The notes under the pieces were generated by a model, which saw only the letters and a program-made list of their open reading frames with translations, had not been told where the DNA came from and did not search any database. The translations under genes and the position numbers were made by a program. From an uncultured Aquimarina sp. (GTDB lineage Bacteria > Bacteroidota > Bacteroidia > Flavobacteriales > Flavobacteriaceae): a stretch of 64,000 bases of DNA. The DNA is taken from assembly GCA_947496555.1 (NCBI GenBank), contig CANMDH010000024.1, positions 20,597-84,596 of the forward strand, in the 5' to 3' direction. Each line of letters starts with the position of its first letter. Within the stretch, counting starts at the first letter, position 1. This document shows, one piece after another, positions 39,555 through 48,182 of the stretch.

Positions 39555-40089
39555 GAATAAAAGAATTTCTGACGTATGTATTTATGCCTCTAATTTACGA
39601 TACAACGTTATATATGGAATATTTTATCTTCTAAACATTATATGTACAAATAAAATAACCTACCCTAAGATTATATTTTTTATATTCAAAAAACTGAATA
39701 TCAGTATTTTATAAAAAATACGATTTAGATTAAATCAAGAAAAACTTATTCAAATTAAATTGTTTTGTATAGATTAAATACATATAAAATTCTGTTGAAT
39801 TTAAGCATAACACCTGTATATTTCTTATCCCGCACAAAACCTTTTTATTTATTAAAGGCATTAAAGATTCAATATGATTCCCCTAATTTTAAACAATAAA
39901 TCGTCACAAAAATTCATACACACTGATCAGAAAACCCTAAAAACCTTTATAAATTTATAGTTAACTTTTATTTTATCTTGTAATTAAAGATTATAGTATT
40001 TTTAATTTAAAGAAATATAGCTTTTATTGTAAGTTGTTATGCAATTTTTACGACAAATAATGTCACACCTGTATCAAAAATAATATACT
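39555..40089. other. divergent intergenic region between GH3 and the arsenosugar operon
   Basis: This 535-base AT-rich stretch separates two divergent transcripts. It has the second copy of the CTGAATATCAGT element at 39685-39711 and a weak CG-centred palindrome (TACAACGTTATA near 39601). Close to the CMD gene there are only weak matches to the TAnnTTTG box (TATTTTTA and TAGCTTTT). No gene or known riboswitch was recognised. Confidence 0.5.
39685..39711. promoter_or_regulatory. shared promoter element (copy upstream of GH3)
   Basis: TTCAAAAA, one base, CTGAATATCAGT, two bases, TTTA, matching 29631-29657. It lies about 131 bases upstream of the GH3 start on the opposite strand sense. Confidence 0.5.
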
Positions 40090-40425
40090 ATGTCAAAAAC
40101 ATATTACGACCCAGCTGATTTAAGGAAATTTGGAAAAATAACCGAATGGAGTGAAGAATTAGGAAACAAATTCTTTGATTATTATGGGAAAGTATTTGAA
40201 GAAGGAGCCTTAAGCGCCCGAGAGAAATCCCTAATAGCGCTGGCTGTGTCTCACGTAGTAAAATGCCCATATTGTATTGATGCTTATACCAAAGATGGTT
40301 TACAACGTGGTATAACGAAAGAAGAAATGATGGAAGCAGTGCATGCCGGAGCTGCAATAGAAAGCGGTGCTACCCTTGTACACGGGGTACAGATGATGAA
40401 TAAATATGAAAAATTGTCGATGTAA
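40090..40425 (+). CDS. CMD-family arsenosugar-associated peroxidase-like protein
   Basis: A 111-residue protein of the carboxymuconolactone decarboxylase/AhpD superfamily with the redox pair Cys59-Pro-Tyr-Cys62 (HVVKCPYCIDAYTKDGL) and AGAAIESGATLVHGV. This short form beside arsS is the class annotated as arsenosugar biosynthesis-associated peroxidase-like. It has no signal peptide and is cytoplasmic. It opens the arsenosugar operon, 111 bases upstream of arsS. A role in thiol or arsenic redox handling is inferred; the reaction is not established. Confidence 0.9.
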   Translation: MSKTYYDPADLRKFGKITEWSEELGNKFFDYYGKVFEEGALSAREKSLIALAVSHVVKCPYCIDAYTKDGLQRGITKEEMMEAVHAGAAIESGATLVHGVQMMNKYEKLSM

Positions 40426-40536
40426 GAAGACAGGTAGTTTTACAAAGTAAAACTTTCCAGGCTGCTTACCCTATCTAAGAAAGGAATCTAGTCTCAATAC
40501 AAGCTCCATAAATTCAAAAAACTAAGAGAACAGAAG
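40426..40536 (+). other. leader between CMD gene and arsS with possible RNA structure
   Basis: A small perfect hairpin (GTTTTAC, AAA, GTAAAAC at about 40437-40453) lies inside a possible outer pairing of GGTA with TACC (to about 40471). This may be only a processing or stability element; it is not a recognised riboswitch. Confidence 0.3.
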
Positions 40537-41604
40537 ATGTCTGAAACCAAAACGAAACAATCTTTACATAAAAAAAATGACCAGTTGGCAGATGCCCAGC
40601 GACAATTAGAAATTCTGAACAATGGGATTTTTGCAAATGGTGAATTGCCTAAATTTGCCGATAAAATTGCAGAAATTGATCATTTCCCATTGCGACCAAA
40701 CAAATTGGAAATTTTGCAAATTAATGTTGGGTACATGTGTAATCAGGTTTGTGAACATTGCCATGTAGATGCAGGTCCGGATCGTAAGGAGATTATGACC
40801 AAAGAAACCATGCAACAATGTTTAGAGGTTATTAAAAATACGGGAGCACACACATTAGATTTAACAGGCGGTGCCCCAGAAATGAATCCAAACTTCAGAT
40901 GGTTTGTAGAAGAAGCCAGCAAAGCTGGAATAAAAGATTTTATTGTACGAAGTAATCTTACTATCATTCGTGCCAACAAAAAGTATTATGACCTCCCCGA
41001 TTTTTTTAAAGAGCATAACGTACACGTAGTTTCCTCAATGCCACACTGGACAAGAGGAAAGACAGACAAACAAAGAGGAGACGGGGTTTTTGACAAATCA
41101 ATAAAAGCCTTGCAAGAGCTAAATGAAAGAGGATATGGTATGCCAGATAGTGACCTGCGATTAGACTTGGTATACAACCCATCCGGTGCATTTTTACCAG
41201 GAGATCAGGTTGCTATGGAAAAAGAATTTAAAAAAGCACTTCTTGAGGATTTTGGAATACATTTTCATAACCTGTTTGCAATTACCAATTTACCTATTAG
41301 TAGATTTTTGGATTATTTAATTGCATCAGAAAACTACGAAGACTATATGTATGCTCTGGTCGATGCCTATAATCCGGCAGCAGTTGCTAATGTAATGTGC
41401 ACCAATACAATCTCTGTAAGCTGGGATGGCTGGTTGTATGACTGTGATTTTAATCAAATGCTTGGACTTAAAGTTGCTAGTAAAGTGAAACATATTAGTG
41501 AATATAACGAAGAGTTGCTTCAAAATAGAAACATTGTGGTCTCGCAGCATTGTTATGGTTGCACAGCCGGCGCCGGTAGTAGTTGCCAGGGAACCGTGGC
41601 TTAA
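40537..41604 (+). CDS. arsS: arsenosugar biosynthesis radical SAM protein
   Basis: A 355-residue radical SAM enzyme. The cluster motif is C68-x3-C72-x2-C75 (GYMCNQVCEHCHVDAG), followed by LTGGAPEMNP for SAM binding. The C-terminal DUF3641-type domain ends with a Cys-rich segment (HCYGCTAGAGSSCQG; Cys339, 342, 350) that may hold a second cluster or bind arsenic. Some family members carry selenocysteine; here all positions are normal Cys codons. In the cyanobacterial pathway ArsS joins dimethylarsinous acid to the 5'-deoxyadenosyl group of SAM. It is in one operon with arsM and PNP. Confidence 0.95.
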   Translation: MSETKTKQSLHKKNDQLADAQRQLEILNNGIFANGELPKFADKIAEIDHFPLRPNKLEILQINVGYMCNQVCEHCHVDAGPDRKEIMTKETMQQCLEVIKNTGAHTLDLTGGAPEMNPNFRWFVEEASKAGIKDFIVRSNLTIIRANKKYYDLPDFFKEHNVHVVSSMPHWTRGKTDKQRGDGVFDKSIKALQELNERGYGMPDSDLRLDLVYNPSGAFLPGDQVAMEKEFKKALLEDFGIHFHNLFAITNLPISRFLDYLIASENYEDYMYALVDAYNPAAVANVMCTNTISVSWDGWLYDCDFNQMLGLKVASKVKHISEYNEELLQNRNIVVSQHCYGCTAGAGSSCQGTVA

Positions 41605-41720
41605 TTTTTGTTGATCTTAAATAACCCCATGAAATAAGCATAATTAAGAATTTCAACATCAACCTAAATGATCACTATGCGATTCCATCTGACCATTGAG
41701 AAAAACAAAATTATAAACAG

Positions 41721-42218
41721 ATGAAAAGTATTCTTCTTTATATAGTATTATTTTTTTCGGTTTTTGCCCATGCACAAAACTCACTGGATGAGTTATTGAA
41801 AGTATTTAATAATGAAAACATCCCCTATATTTCGGTTAACGAATTGAAAGAGATTCACAGTAGTATAATTCTACTTGATGCACGTGAGAAAGATGAATTT
41901 GAAGTAAGTCATATCCCAAAAGCAAAGTTTGCCGGATATAATCATTTCAAGATAGAAGAGGTTATACAACAAAATATTCACAAGAGTGATACTATTGTTG
42001 TGTATTGTAGTTTAGGAGTTCGTTCAGAAGATATTTCCGAAAAGTTAAAAGAAGCCGGATATACTCATGTTTACAATTTGTATGGTGGTATTTTTGAATG
42101 GAAAAACAATGATTTCCCTGTAATAAATTCTAAAGGACAACTAACCGATAAAGTACACGCATGTTCTAAGCAATGGGCTAAATGGTTACTAAAAGGAGAA
42201 AAAGTATATACGAATTGA
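41721..42218 (+). CDS. exported rhodanese-like protein
   Basis: A 165-residue protein with a signal peptide (ILLYIVLFFSVFAHAQ) and one rhodanese domain with active-site loop CSLGVRS (VVYCSLGVRSED) and the DAREKDEFEVSHIP motif. Extra Cys and Trp residues lie at the C-terminus (HACSKQWAKWLLKGE). Located in the periplasm, it could transfer sulfane sulfur or bind arsenic thiols; thio-arsenosugars are known natural products, but a role in making them is inference. It ends by overlapping the next gene. Confidence 0.85.
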   Translation: MKSILLYIVLFFSVFAHAQNSLDELLKVFNNENIPYISVNELKEIHSSIILLDAREKDEFEVSHIPKAKFAGYNHFKIEEVIQQNIHKSDTIVVYCSLGVRSEDISEKLKEAGYTHVYNLYGGIFEWKNNDFPVINSKGQLTDKVHACSKQWAKWLLKGEKVYTN

Positions 42219-42823
42219 AAGACAAAAATCTACTTATAATTTTTACCCGAAACCCAGAATTAGGTAAATGCAAAACACGACTGGCAGCAACTATTGGAGA
42301 TCATGCCGCTTTAGAAATTTATAAATTTTTACTGAAACATACTGCTAGCATTACCAAAGATCTTGATGTAACCAAAGAAATTCATTATTCTATCAAGGTT
42401 AGAGAGAATGATATGTGGGATTCAAAAATCTACAATAAAAAACCACAGTTTGGTGATGATCTGGGCCAGAGAATGGAAAATGCATTCAAAGAAGGATTTG
42501 CTAATGGTTATGAAAATATTGTTATCATTGGCAGTGATATTTATGATCTAACCCAGACAGATCTTGAAAACGCGTTTCGAGCCTTGCAATTATATGAATA
42601 TGTAATTGGTCCTGCTCAAGACGGTGGATACTATTTATTTGGAATGAAATCCTTAAATTCACAGGTTTTTAAAAACAAAGCCTGGGGTACCGAAACAGTT
42701 CTGCAGGATACTCTTAATGACTTAGATAAAAACAACATACAACTATTAGAAGAGCGCAACGATGTAGATTATTATGAAGACATAAAAGACGTTGATGTTT
42801 TTCAAAAATTTTTAAATCAATGA
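42215..42823 (+). CDS. TIGR04282-type (DUF2064) arsenosugar transferase
   Basis: A GT-A-fold transferase of about 203 residues. The family start NLLIIFTRNPELGKCKTRL is clear, with IIGSDIYDLTQ and GPAQDGGYYLFGMK. The frame opens at an ATG at 42182 inside the rhodanese gene, but a TTG at 42215 overlaps the rhodanese stop (TTGA) and gives the usual family N-terminus with AGGAG about 20 bases ahead, so it is preferred. The DUF2064 fold resembles nucleotidyltransferases. Coming directly before PNP, it could activate the arsenoribose-1-phosphate to a nucleotide sugar (inference) rather than act as a true glycosyltransferase. Confidence 0.85.
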   Translation: MKDKNLLIIFTRNPELGKCKTRLAATIGDHAALEIYKFLLKHTASITKDLDVTKEIHYSIKVRENDMWDSKIYNKKPQFGDDLGQRMENAFKEGFANGYENIVIIGSDIYDLTQTDLENAFRALQLYEYVIGPAQDGGYYLFGMKSLNSQVFKNKAWGTETVLQDTLNDLDKNNIQLLEERNDVDYYEDIKDVDVFQKFLNQ

Positions 42824-43632
42824 TAAAGTATATTGAAGAAACGACAGATTTCTTAAAAGAAAAAGGGTTTGAAGATCCTGAAATAGGAATCATATTAGGA
42901 ACCGGATTAGGGCAACTTATTAATGAAATTGAAATTATTACTGAAATAAGTTATAACCATATTCCTAATTTCCCGACAGCTACGGTAGAATTTCACAAAG
43001 GAAAATTGATTTATGGCATTATCGAAGGCAAAAAAGCAATGGTAATGCAAGGTCGTTTTCATTTGTACGAAGGATATTCGCTTCAGGATGTTACTTACCC
43101 GGTAAGGATTATGCATAATTTAGGAGTAAAAACGCTGTTAGTTTCTAACGCTTCGGGAGCTATTAATCTCAATTTTAAAAAAGGAGAACTAATGCTAATT
43201 GATGATCATATCAATCTACAAGGCGGGTCTCCTTTGGCGTTCAAAGGAGTAGAAAAATTAGGAACTCGATTTACCGATATGAGTGCTCCCTATGACCAAA
43301 AAATTAATGCAAAGCTGCGTGCTATTGCCAAAGAAAAGAATATTAACCTTCACGAAGGGGTTTATGTCTCGGTATTAGGGCCTCAACTAGAAACCAGAGC
43401 AGAGTATCGTTATCTTAAAACAATTGGAGCCGATGCCGTTGGAATGAGTACGGTGCCAGAAGTAATCGTTGCTAATCATTTGGATATGACGGTAGCTGCG
43501 GTATCTGTCCTGACAGATGAATGTGACCCAGACCACCTAAAACCTATCGATATTGATGAAATCATCGCTATGGCAGGAAAAGCAGAGCCTGAAATGATTT
43601 TGCTTTTCAAAGAATTAATAAAGTCTCTTTAG
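42820..43632 (+). CDS. purine-nucleoside phosphorylase
   Basis: A 270-residue PNP of the trimeric (PNP-I) family with GIILGTGLGQL, VMQGRFHLYEGY, the SNASGAINLNF loop, and the base-binding GPQLETRAEYRYLKTIGADAVGMS. The start overlaps the upstream stop (ATGA), so translation is coupled. It splits purine nucleosides with phosphate to base and sugar-1-phosphate. In this operon a fitting substrate is the 5'-deoxy-5'-dimethylarsinoyl-adenosine made by ArsS, releasing adenine and the arsenosugar 1-phosphate (inference). It could still serve ordinary purine salvage. Confidence 0.93.
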   Translation: MIKYIEETTDFLKEKGFEDPEIGIILGTGLGQLINEIEIITEISYNHIPNFPTATVEFHKGKLIYGIIEGKKAMVMQGRFHLYEGYSLQDVTYPVRIMHNLGVKTLLVSNASGAINLNFKKGELMLIDDHINLQGGSPLAFKGVEKLGTRFTDMSAPYDQKINAKLRAIAKEKNINLHEGVYVSVLGPQLETRAEYRYLKTIGADAVGMSTVPEVIVANHLDMTVAAVSVLTDECDPDHLKPIDIDEIIAMAGKAEPEMILLFKELIKSL

Positions 43633-43731
43633 AGATAAACTTTGAAAGTTCTATGGTAACTTTTCGACTAAATCATTTATAACCCAAAATAACTTATATT
43701 TCCGACCTAAAGGAAAGACAAAAATCAATTT

Positions 43732-44700
43732 ATGAGCTATTTAAATACCACGCACGACGTGTATAAAGAAGCAGCATTAACTCCAGATGTAGGATTATGC
43801 TGTACTACAAATCCAATTTGGGAACTACCTGGCCTTAAAATCCCGAAAATTATGCAGGAAATGAATTATGGTTGCGGAAGCACTGTACATCCGAGGGATT
43901 TGAGTAATTCACCTAAAATTTTATATGTTGGTGTTGGTGGCGGAATGGAATTGTTACAGTTCTCTTATTTTTCTCGTCAAAAAAACGGAGTTGTTGGAGT
44001 TGATGTGGTGAATGAAATGTTGGAAGCCTCTCGTAATAATTTTAAAGAAGCTGAAGCTCAAAATGATTGGTTTAAAAGTGAATTTGTAGATCTAAAATAT
44101 GGCGATGCCTTAAACCTTCCTGTAGAAGATAACAGTATCGATGTTGCTGCGCAAAACTGTCTATTTAATATTTTTAAAGAAGAGGACCTGAAAAAGGCAA
44201 TTGAAGAAATGTACCGGGTATTAAAACCTCACGGAAGATTAGTAATGAGTGATCCAACCTGTGAACAACCAATGAACGACAATCTTCGTAATGATGAAAG
44301 ATTAAGAGCATTATGCCTTAGCGGTAGTTTACCTATTGCCGAGTATGTAAAAGCGCTAACCGATGTAGGATTTGGGACTATAGAAATAAGAGCTCGTAAA
44401 CCCTATCGTATTCTGGATCCAAAAAATTATGATACCAATGAGTTAATTTATATTGAGTCTATCGAAGTAGCAGCAATAAAAGATCCTATGCCAAAAGATG
44501 GACCGTGTGTCTTTACTGGTAAAGCAGCGATCTATTTTGGAGATGAAGATTATTTTGATGATAAAAAAGGCCATGTATTACTAAAAAATCAGCCTATAGC
44601 TGTCTGTGACAAGACCGCAAGCGCACTAGCAGATCTAGGCAGAGATGATATATTCATTAGCGAATCTACCTATCATTATGACGGCGGTGGATGCTGTTAA
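43732..44700 (+). CDS. arsM: arsenosugar biosynthesis arsenite methyltransferase
   Basis: A 322-residue SAM methyltransferase. Arsenic-binding cysteines are seen at the N-terminus (LCCTTNP, Cys23-24; YGCGS, Cys48) and the C-terminus (DGGGCC). The SAM site is ILYVGVGGGMELLQF and VGVDVVNEMLE; a third conserved Cys lies in AAQNCLFNIF and another in SDPTCEQP. The length and the C-terminal extension match the arsenosugar-type ArsM, not the shorter detoxifying ArsM. It methylates arsenite to the dimethyl form that ArsS uses. It is the last gene before a strong terminator. Confidence 0.95.
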   Translation: MSYLNTTHDVYKEAALTPDVGLCCTTNPIWELPGLKIPKIMQEMNYGCGSTVHPRDLSNSPKILYVGVGGGMELLQFSYFSRQKNGVVGVDVVNEMLEASRNNFKEAEAQNDWFKSEFVDLKYGDALNLPVEDNSIDVAAQNCLFNIFKEEDLKKAIEEMYRVLKPHGRLVMSDPTCEQPMNDNLRNDERLRALCLSGSLPIAEYVKALTDVGFGTIEIRARKPYRILDPKNYDTNELIYIESIEVAAIKDPMPKDGPCVFTGKAAIYFGDEDYFDDKKGHVLLKNQPIAVCDKTASALADLGRDDIFISESTYHYDGGGCC

Positions 44701-44730
44701 AAGCGATGGCTAACTAACTATAATTCAAAA

Positions 44731-44765
44731 GTCAAAAACTAAACGATTAGTTTTTGACTTTTTTG
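44731..44765 (+). terminator. intrinsic terminator of the arsenosugar operon
   Basis: A perfect 12-bp stem GTCAAAAACTAA / TTAGTTTTTGAC with a four-base loop is followed at once by six Ts. It lies 31 bases after the arsM stop and closes the 40090-44700 operon. Confidence 0.92.
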
Positions 44766-44860
44766 TTACATAAATTTTTTAACTAATAACTATAATATAT
44801 TCATAATCAATTAATCACTATCTTTAAGAGTCGTTTCCTTTACCACTTAAAACTCAGATT

Positions 44861-45979
44861 ATGAATAGAAGACAATGGTTAAGATCCACTTCGATAACTG
44901 GTAGTTTTGCTTTATTTGGAGGATTGGGCTTGACCAATGCCTTGACTCTGGAAGAAGTAGTAAAATTTAACCCAAGACCACTTTCAAAACTTATTAGGCT
45001 AAGTTCTAATGAAAATCCGTACGGTCCTTCAAAAAGGGTGCAAGAAGCTGTAAAATCTGCATTTGACCATGGATGTAGATATCCATATGCATACGCAAAC
45101 GAATTAGCAGAAATTCTAGCCAAAAAAGAAGGCGTAACAAGAGATCATATTATTATATGTGGTGGCTCTACCGAAGGTCTTAAGGTAACCGGGCTTACTT
45201 TTGCTTCAAATGGAGGAGAAATTATTGCTGCCCAACCTACTTTTCTTGCCATGATGACCTATGCAAAACAATGGGGAGCCGAAGTAAATTGGGTACCTGT
45301 TGATAACAATAAAGGATACGATATTAACGAAATAGAAAAACGTATTTCTACAAAAACTAAATTGGTTTTTCTATGCAACCCAAACAATCCTACCTCAACC
45401 GTTCTTCCTTCTGAAAAGCTTATAGATTTTTGTGATGCGGTTAGTAAGAAGACTATCTTATTTAGTGACGAGGCATATTATGATTATATCGAAGAACCCG
45501 ATTATCCTTCAATGGTAGCGCTGGTAAAACAAGAAAAAGATGTTATCGTATCCCGAACATTCTCAAAAGTCTACGGAATGGCAGGCTTACGGATTGGATA
45601 TCTTATTGCAAAACCTGAGTTAGCAGAAAAATTGCGAAGAAATATGGTAGCTTACAGTAATGTACTTGCCATTGCTGGTGCCAAAGAAGCTTTAAAGGAC
45701 AAAGAGTTTTATGCCTTTAGCTTACAAAAAAATAGAGAAGCAAAAGAATTGATTTATAAAACACTGAATCAGTTCGAATTACCTTATGTAAAATCGAATA
45801 CAAACTTTATTTTCTTCAAATCGGGAAAAGATATACGCACCTTACATAAAGAAATGATGAATAAAGGTGTGCTTATCGGAAGACCATTTCCTCCATTTTT
45901 TGATTGGTGTAGAATTAGTACTGGTACCCTCGAGGAAGTGGCAATGTTTACTCAGGCCTTATCTTCTATATATGGCTAG
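44861..45979 (+). CDS. PLP-dependent aminotransferase (HisC-like) with twin-arginine-like N-terminus
   Basis: A 372-residue fold-type I aminotransferase related to histidinol-phosphate aminotransferases: LSSNENPYGPS, ICGGSTEGLK, CNPNNPTSTV, and the PLP lysine in SRTFSKVYGMAGLRIGYL. Unlike cytoplasmic HisC, it starts with NRRQWLRSTSITGSFALFGG, a twin-arginine, a Thr/Ser stretch and a hydrophobic core, which looks like a Tat signal. A PLP enzyme folded before export through Tat would make sense. The substrate is unknown. It stands just after the arsenosugar terminator and overlaps the stop of the opposing oxidoreductase gene by four bases. Confidence 0.85.
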   Translation: MNRRQWLRSTSITGSFALFGGLGLTNALTLEEVVKFNPRPLSKLIRLSSNENPYGPSKRVQEAVKSAFDHGCRYPYAYANELAEILAKKEGVTRDHIIICGGSTEGLKVTGLTFASNGGEIIAAQPTFLAMMTYAKQWGAEVNWVPVDNNKGYDINEIEKRISTKTKLVFLCNPNNPTSTVLPSEKLIDFCDAVSKKTILFSDEAYYDYIEEPDYPSMVALVKQEKDVIVSRTFSKVYGMAGLRIGYLIAKPELAEKLRRNMVAYSNVLAIAGAKEALKDKEFYAFSLQKNREAKELIYKTLNQFELPYVKSNTNFIFFKSGKDIRTLHKEMMNKGVLIGRPFPPFFDWCRISTGTLEEVAMFTQALSSIYG

Positions 45980-47193
45980 AACTTTTTGGCCATTGCCTTT
46001 CTAAATTCGTACATCACTAAAAAGGTTGAGCACCATAATGGGCTCATATTAACTTTAAGTTTTTTACCTTTTGAAAATCGAATAAGTTGTCGTGCATAAA
46101 AACCTCCTTCGGCAGAGTCTTCAAACTGTTTCATCCCTGTTCTTAGAACCAAATTCTTCAAATTACGAATCTCACCTTTTAAAAATTTTGAAATATCTTC
46201 TCGATTGGTGATAAAGGGACGACCCATCCCTATTAGGTCAACTTCACCATTTTCTAAAACCTCATTGCAAAAGTCATAGGATCTAAATCCACCCGTGATC
46301 ATTAAGGGTACCTTACTAATTGACCTTACTTTTTTGGCAAAGTCAATAAAATATGCTTCTCTTCTTTTGGTACTTTCTCGTACCTCATTACCTTCTTCGT
46401 TCATTAAGAAAAAAGCAAGTTTTTCATAGGTTCCACCAGAGATTTCTAATAAATCGATTTTCTCTGCATCCAACATTTTAACCACCTCTAGAGACTCCTC
46501 TTCAGTAAAACCTCCTTTTTGAAAATCGGCTGAATTTAATTTTACTGATATAGGAAAGCCAGTTCCTATCTCATTTCTTATTTCGCGAATAATAGTCAAC
46601 AGTAAGCGACTTCGATTTTGGATGCTTCCTCCCCATTGATCAGTTCTGATATTTGTTCTTGGCGACAAAAATTGACTTAATAAATAGCCATGAGCAGCGT
46701 GAATCTGCACACCAGTAAACCCGGCCTCTTTAGCTAATCTAGCCGCCTTTACAAATCCTTTGATCACCTCCTGAATATCTTCTTCGGTCATCGCTTTGGG
46801 TTTGCCAAAAAGACCTAATTTTTTTAGTTGAACCTCAGACGGAGCCATAGGCCGTAAAGTTCCAAATCGATTGGTTTGTCTTCCAGAGTGAGATATCTGC
46901 ACCCAAATATGGTTTCCGTTTTTTTTACCCGCGGTTGCCCAGGGTTTTAGTTTTGGTAACATCTTCTCATCATCAAAGCATACATTTCCTGAAGACTCCA
47001 AGTGTTTACGATCTATCACCACGTTACCAGTAATCAAAAGTCCCGCTCCTGTGTCTGACCAATCTTCATATAATCGTTCATGACCTTTTACAGGTTCAAA
47101 TTTTCTATTACTAATTCGCTCTGTCATTGCAGATTTTACCAACCTGTTTTTTAATACGGCACCACTGGGTAGTTTTAATTCTGTACTAATCAT
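45976..47193 (-). CDS. NADH:flavin oxidoreductase (old yellow enzyme family)
   Basis: A TIM-barrel FMN oxidoreductase of 405 residues from the chosen start. The frame is open from 47259, but the ATG at 47193 (ISTELKLPSGAVLKNRLVKSAM) matches the usual family N-terminus. Substrate-site VQIHAAHGYLLSQFLSPRTN, DQWGGSIQNRSRLLL and ISVKLNSADF are typical; GMGRPFITN binds FMN phosphate. No iron-sulfur or second flavin domain follows, so this is the single-domain form. It reduces activated C=C or similar bonds; substrate unknown. Palindromes upstream (47260-47326) may bind a repressor. Confidence 0.88.
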   Translation of the reverse strand: MISTELKLPSGAVLKNRLVKSAMTERISNRKFEPVKGHERLYEDWSDTGAGLLITGNVVIDRKHLESSGNVCFDDEKMLPKLKPWATAGKKNGNHIWVQISHSGRQTNRFGTLRPMAPSEVQLKKLGLFGKPKAMTEEDIQEVIKGFVKAARLAKEAGFTGVQIHAAHGYLLSQFLSPRTNIRTDQWGGSIQNRSRLLLTIIREIRNEIGTGFPISVKLNSADFQKGGFTEEESLEVVKMLDAEKIDLLEISGGTYEKLAFFLMNEEGNEVRESTKRREAYFIDFAKKVRSISKVPLMITGGFRSYDFCNEVLENGEVDLIGMGRPFITNREDISKFLKGEIRNLKNLVLRTGMKQFEDSAEGGFYARQLIRFSKGKKLKVNMSPLWCSTFLVMYEFRKAMAKKF

Positions 47194-47259
47194 AATAAAA
47201 TAGTTCGATTGCAATGATACATAATCCTTCAATAACCTACAACCTATTAGATTTTTCAT

Positions 47260-47326
47260 ATGTTAAAAATTTAACATAACTACGTTTTTATAATTATTTT
47301 TTTACGGTTTAACCGCAAATATTTGC
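47260..47326. promoter_or_regulatory. three palindromes between the OYE-like gene and DUF547 copy 1
   Basis: ATGTTAAAAATTTAACAT at 47260-47277, CGGTTTAACCG at 47305-47315 and GCAAATATTTGC at 47315-47326 are each symmetric (the second around a central T). They sit between two divergent genes and could be operators for a dimeric repressor controlling both. Confidence 0.45.
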
Positions 47327-47427
47327 TTTTTATCGATTATTTTTGTTTTTTTGGGATCTAGAAAAACCAGAAAAGGTTTCATTTTCAATAATTTGAAAAA
47401 TATTAAAAACTCAAAATACCCCCAAGA

Positions 47428-48141
47428 GTGATGAAAAAATATAATTTATTATTTGTATTAATTCTTACTTTATTTTGCAATCAGATTAAAGCACAAAATG
47501 CCTTAGATCATTCAGTTTGGGATCAAATCCTAATACTTAATGTTACCGATGACGGAAAAGTTAACTATGAAGGCGTAATGCAGGATAGTCCATTATTTTA
47601 TAAATATTTTAGATCATTATCTGAAAATCCTCCTACAGATCAATGGACTCGTGAAGAAAAACTGGCCTATTGGATTAATGCCTACAATTCGATCGCTGTA
47701 AAAATGATCATTGATAATTACCCCGTAAAAAACATCAACGAGCTTCATGACCCCTGGAATCAAAAATTCTTTAGAATTAAAGATAAAAGGTATAGCTTGG
47801 ATGATATTGAACATAAAATTCTAAGAAAATTCAATGAACCCAGAATACATTTTCTAATTAATTGTGCTTCTTTTTCTTCTCCAAAACTTATGAATCGCGC
47901 GTATACCGCAGAGAATATTGAAGAAGCCTTAGAAAAATGTACTATGGACTTTATCAATGACCCCGCAAGAAATACAATTACTTCGAATCTTATACAAATT
48001 TCACAAGTATTCGAATGGTATAAGGACGATTTTAACCAAGGAGATGTTGTTGCTTTTATAAACCAATACTCAAACGTAAAAATCAGTAAAATACCAAAAA
48101 ATGGATATAAAGAGTACGACTGGACATTAAACGAACAGTAG
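47428..48141 (+). CDS. DUF547 protein, copy 1
   Basis: A 237-residue exported protein (signal peptide to QIKAQ) with a DUF547 domain over nearly its full length: REEKLAYWINAYNSIAVKM, DIEHKILRKFNEPRIHF, and end KNGYKEYDWTLNEQ. The family motif NCASxSCP, with two Cys, is NCASFSSP here, so the second Cys is lost, unlike the two paralogues at 49449 and 50841. The function of DUF547 is not established; His/Glu/Cys conservation hints at a thiol- or metal-dependent enzyme (inference). It is followed 41 bases later by the outer-membrane barrel gene, probably in one operon. Confidence 0.85.
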   Translation: MMKKYNLLFVLILTLFCNQIKAQNALDHSVWDQILILNVTDDGKVNYEGVMQDSPLFYKYFRSLSENPPTDQWTREEKLAYWINAYNSIAVKMIIDNYPVKNINELHDPWNQKFFRIKDKRYSLDDIEHKILRKFNEPRIHFLINCASFSSPKLMNRAYTAENIEEALEKCTMDFINDPARNTITSNLIQISQVFEWYKDDFNQGDVVAFINQYSNVKISKIPKNGYKEYDWTLNEQ

Positions 48142-48182
48142 TTTTATCCAAACAATTTTTATAACCCCCAAATAATAATACC

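Noticed and set aside
40537-41604. Selenocysteine in ArsS
   Set aside because: Some family members are selenoproteins, but all cysteines here use TGT or TGC and no in-frame TGA occurs.
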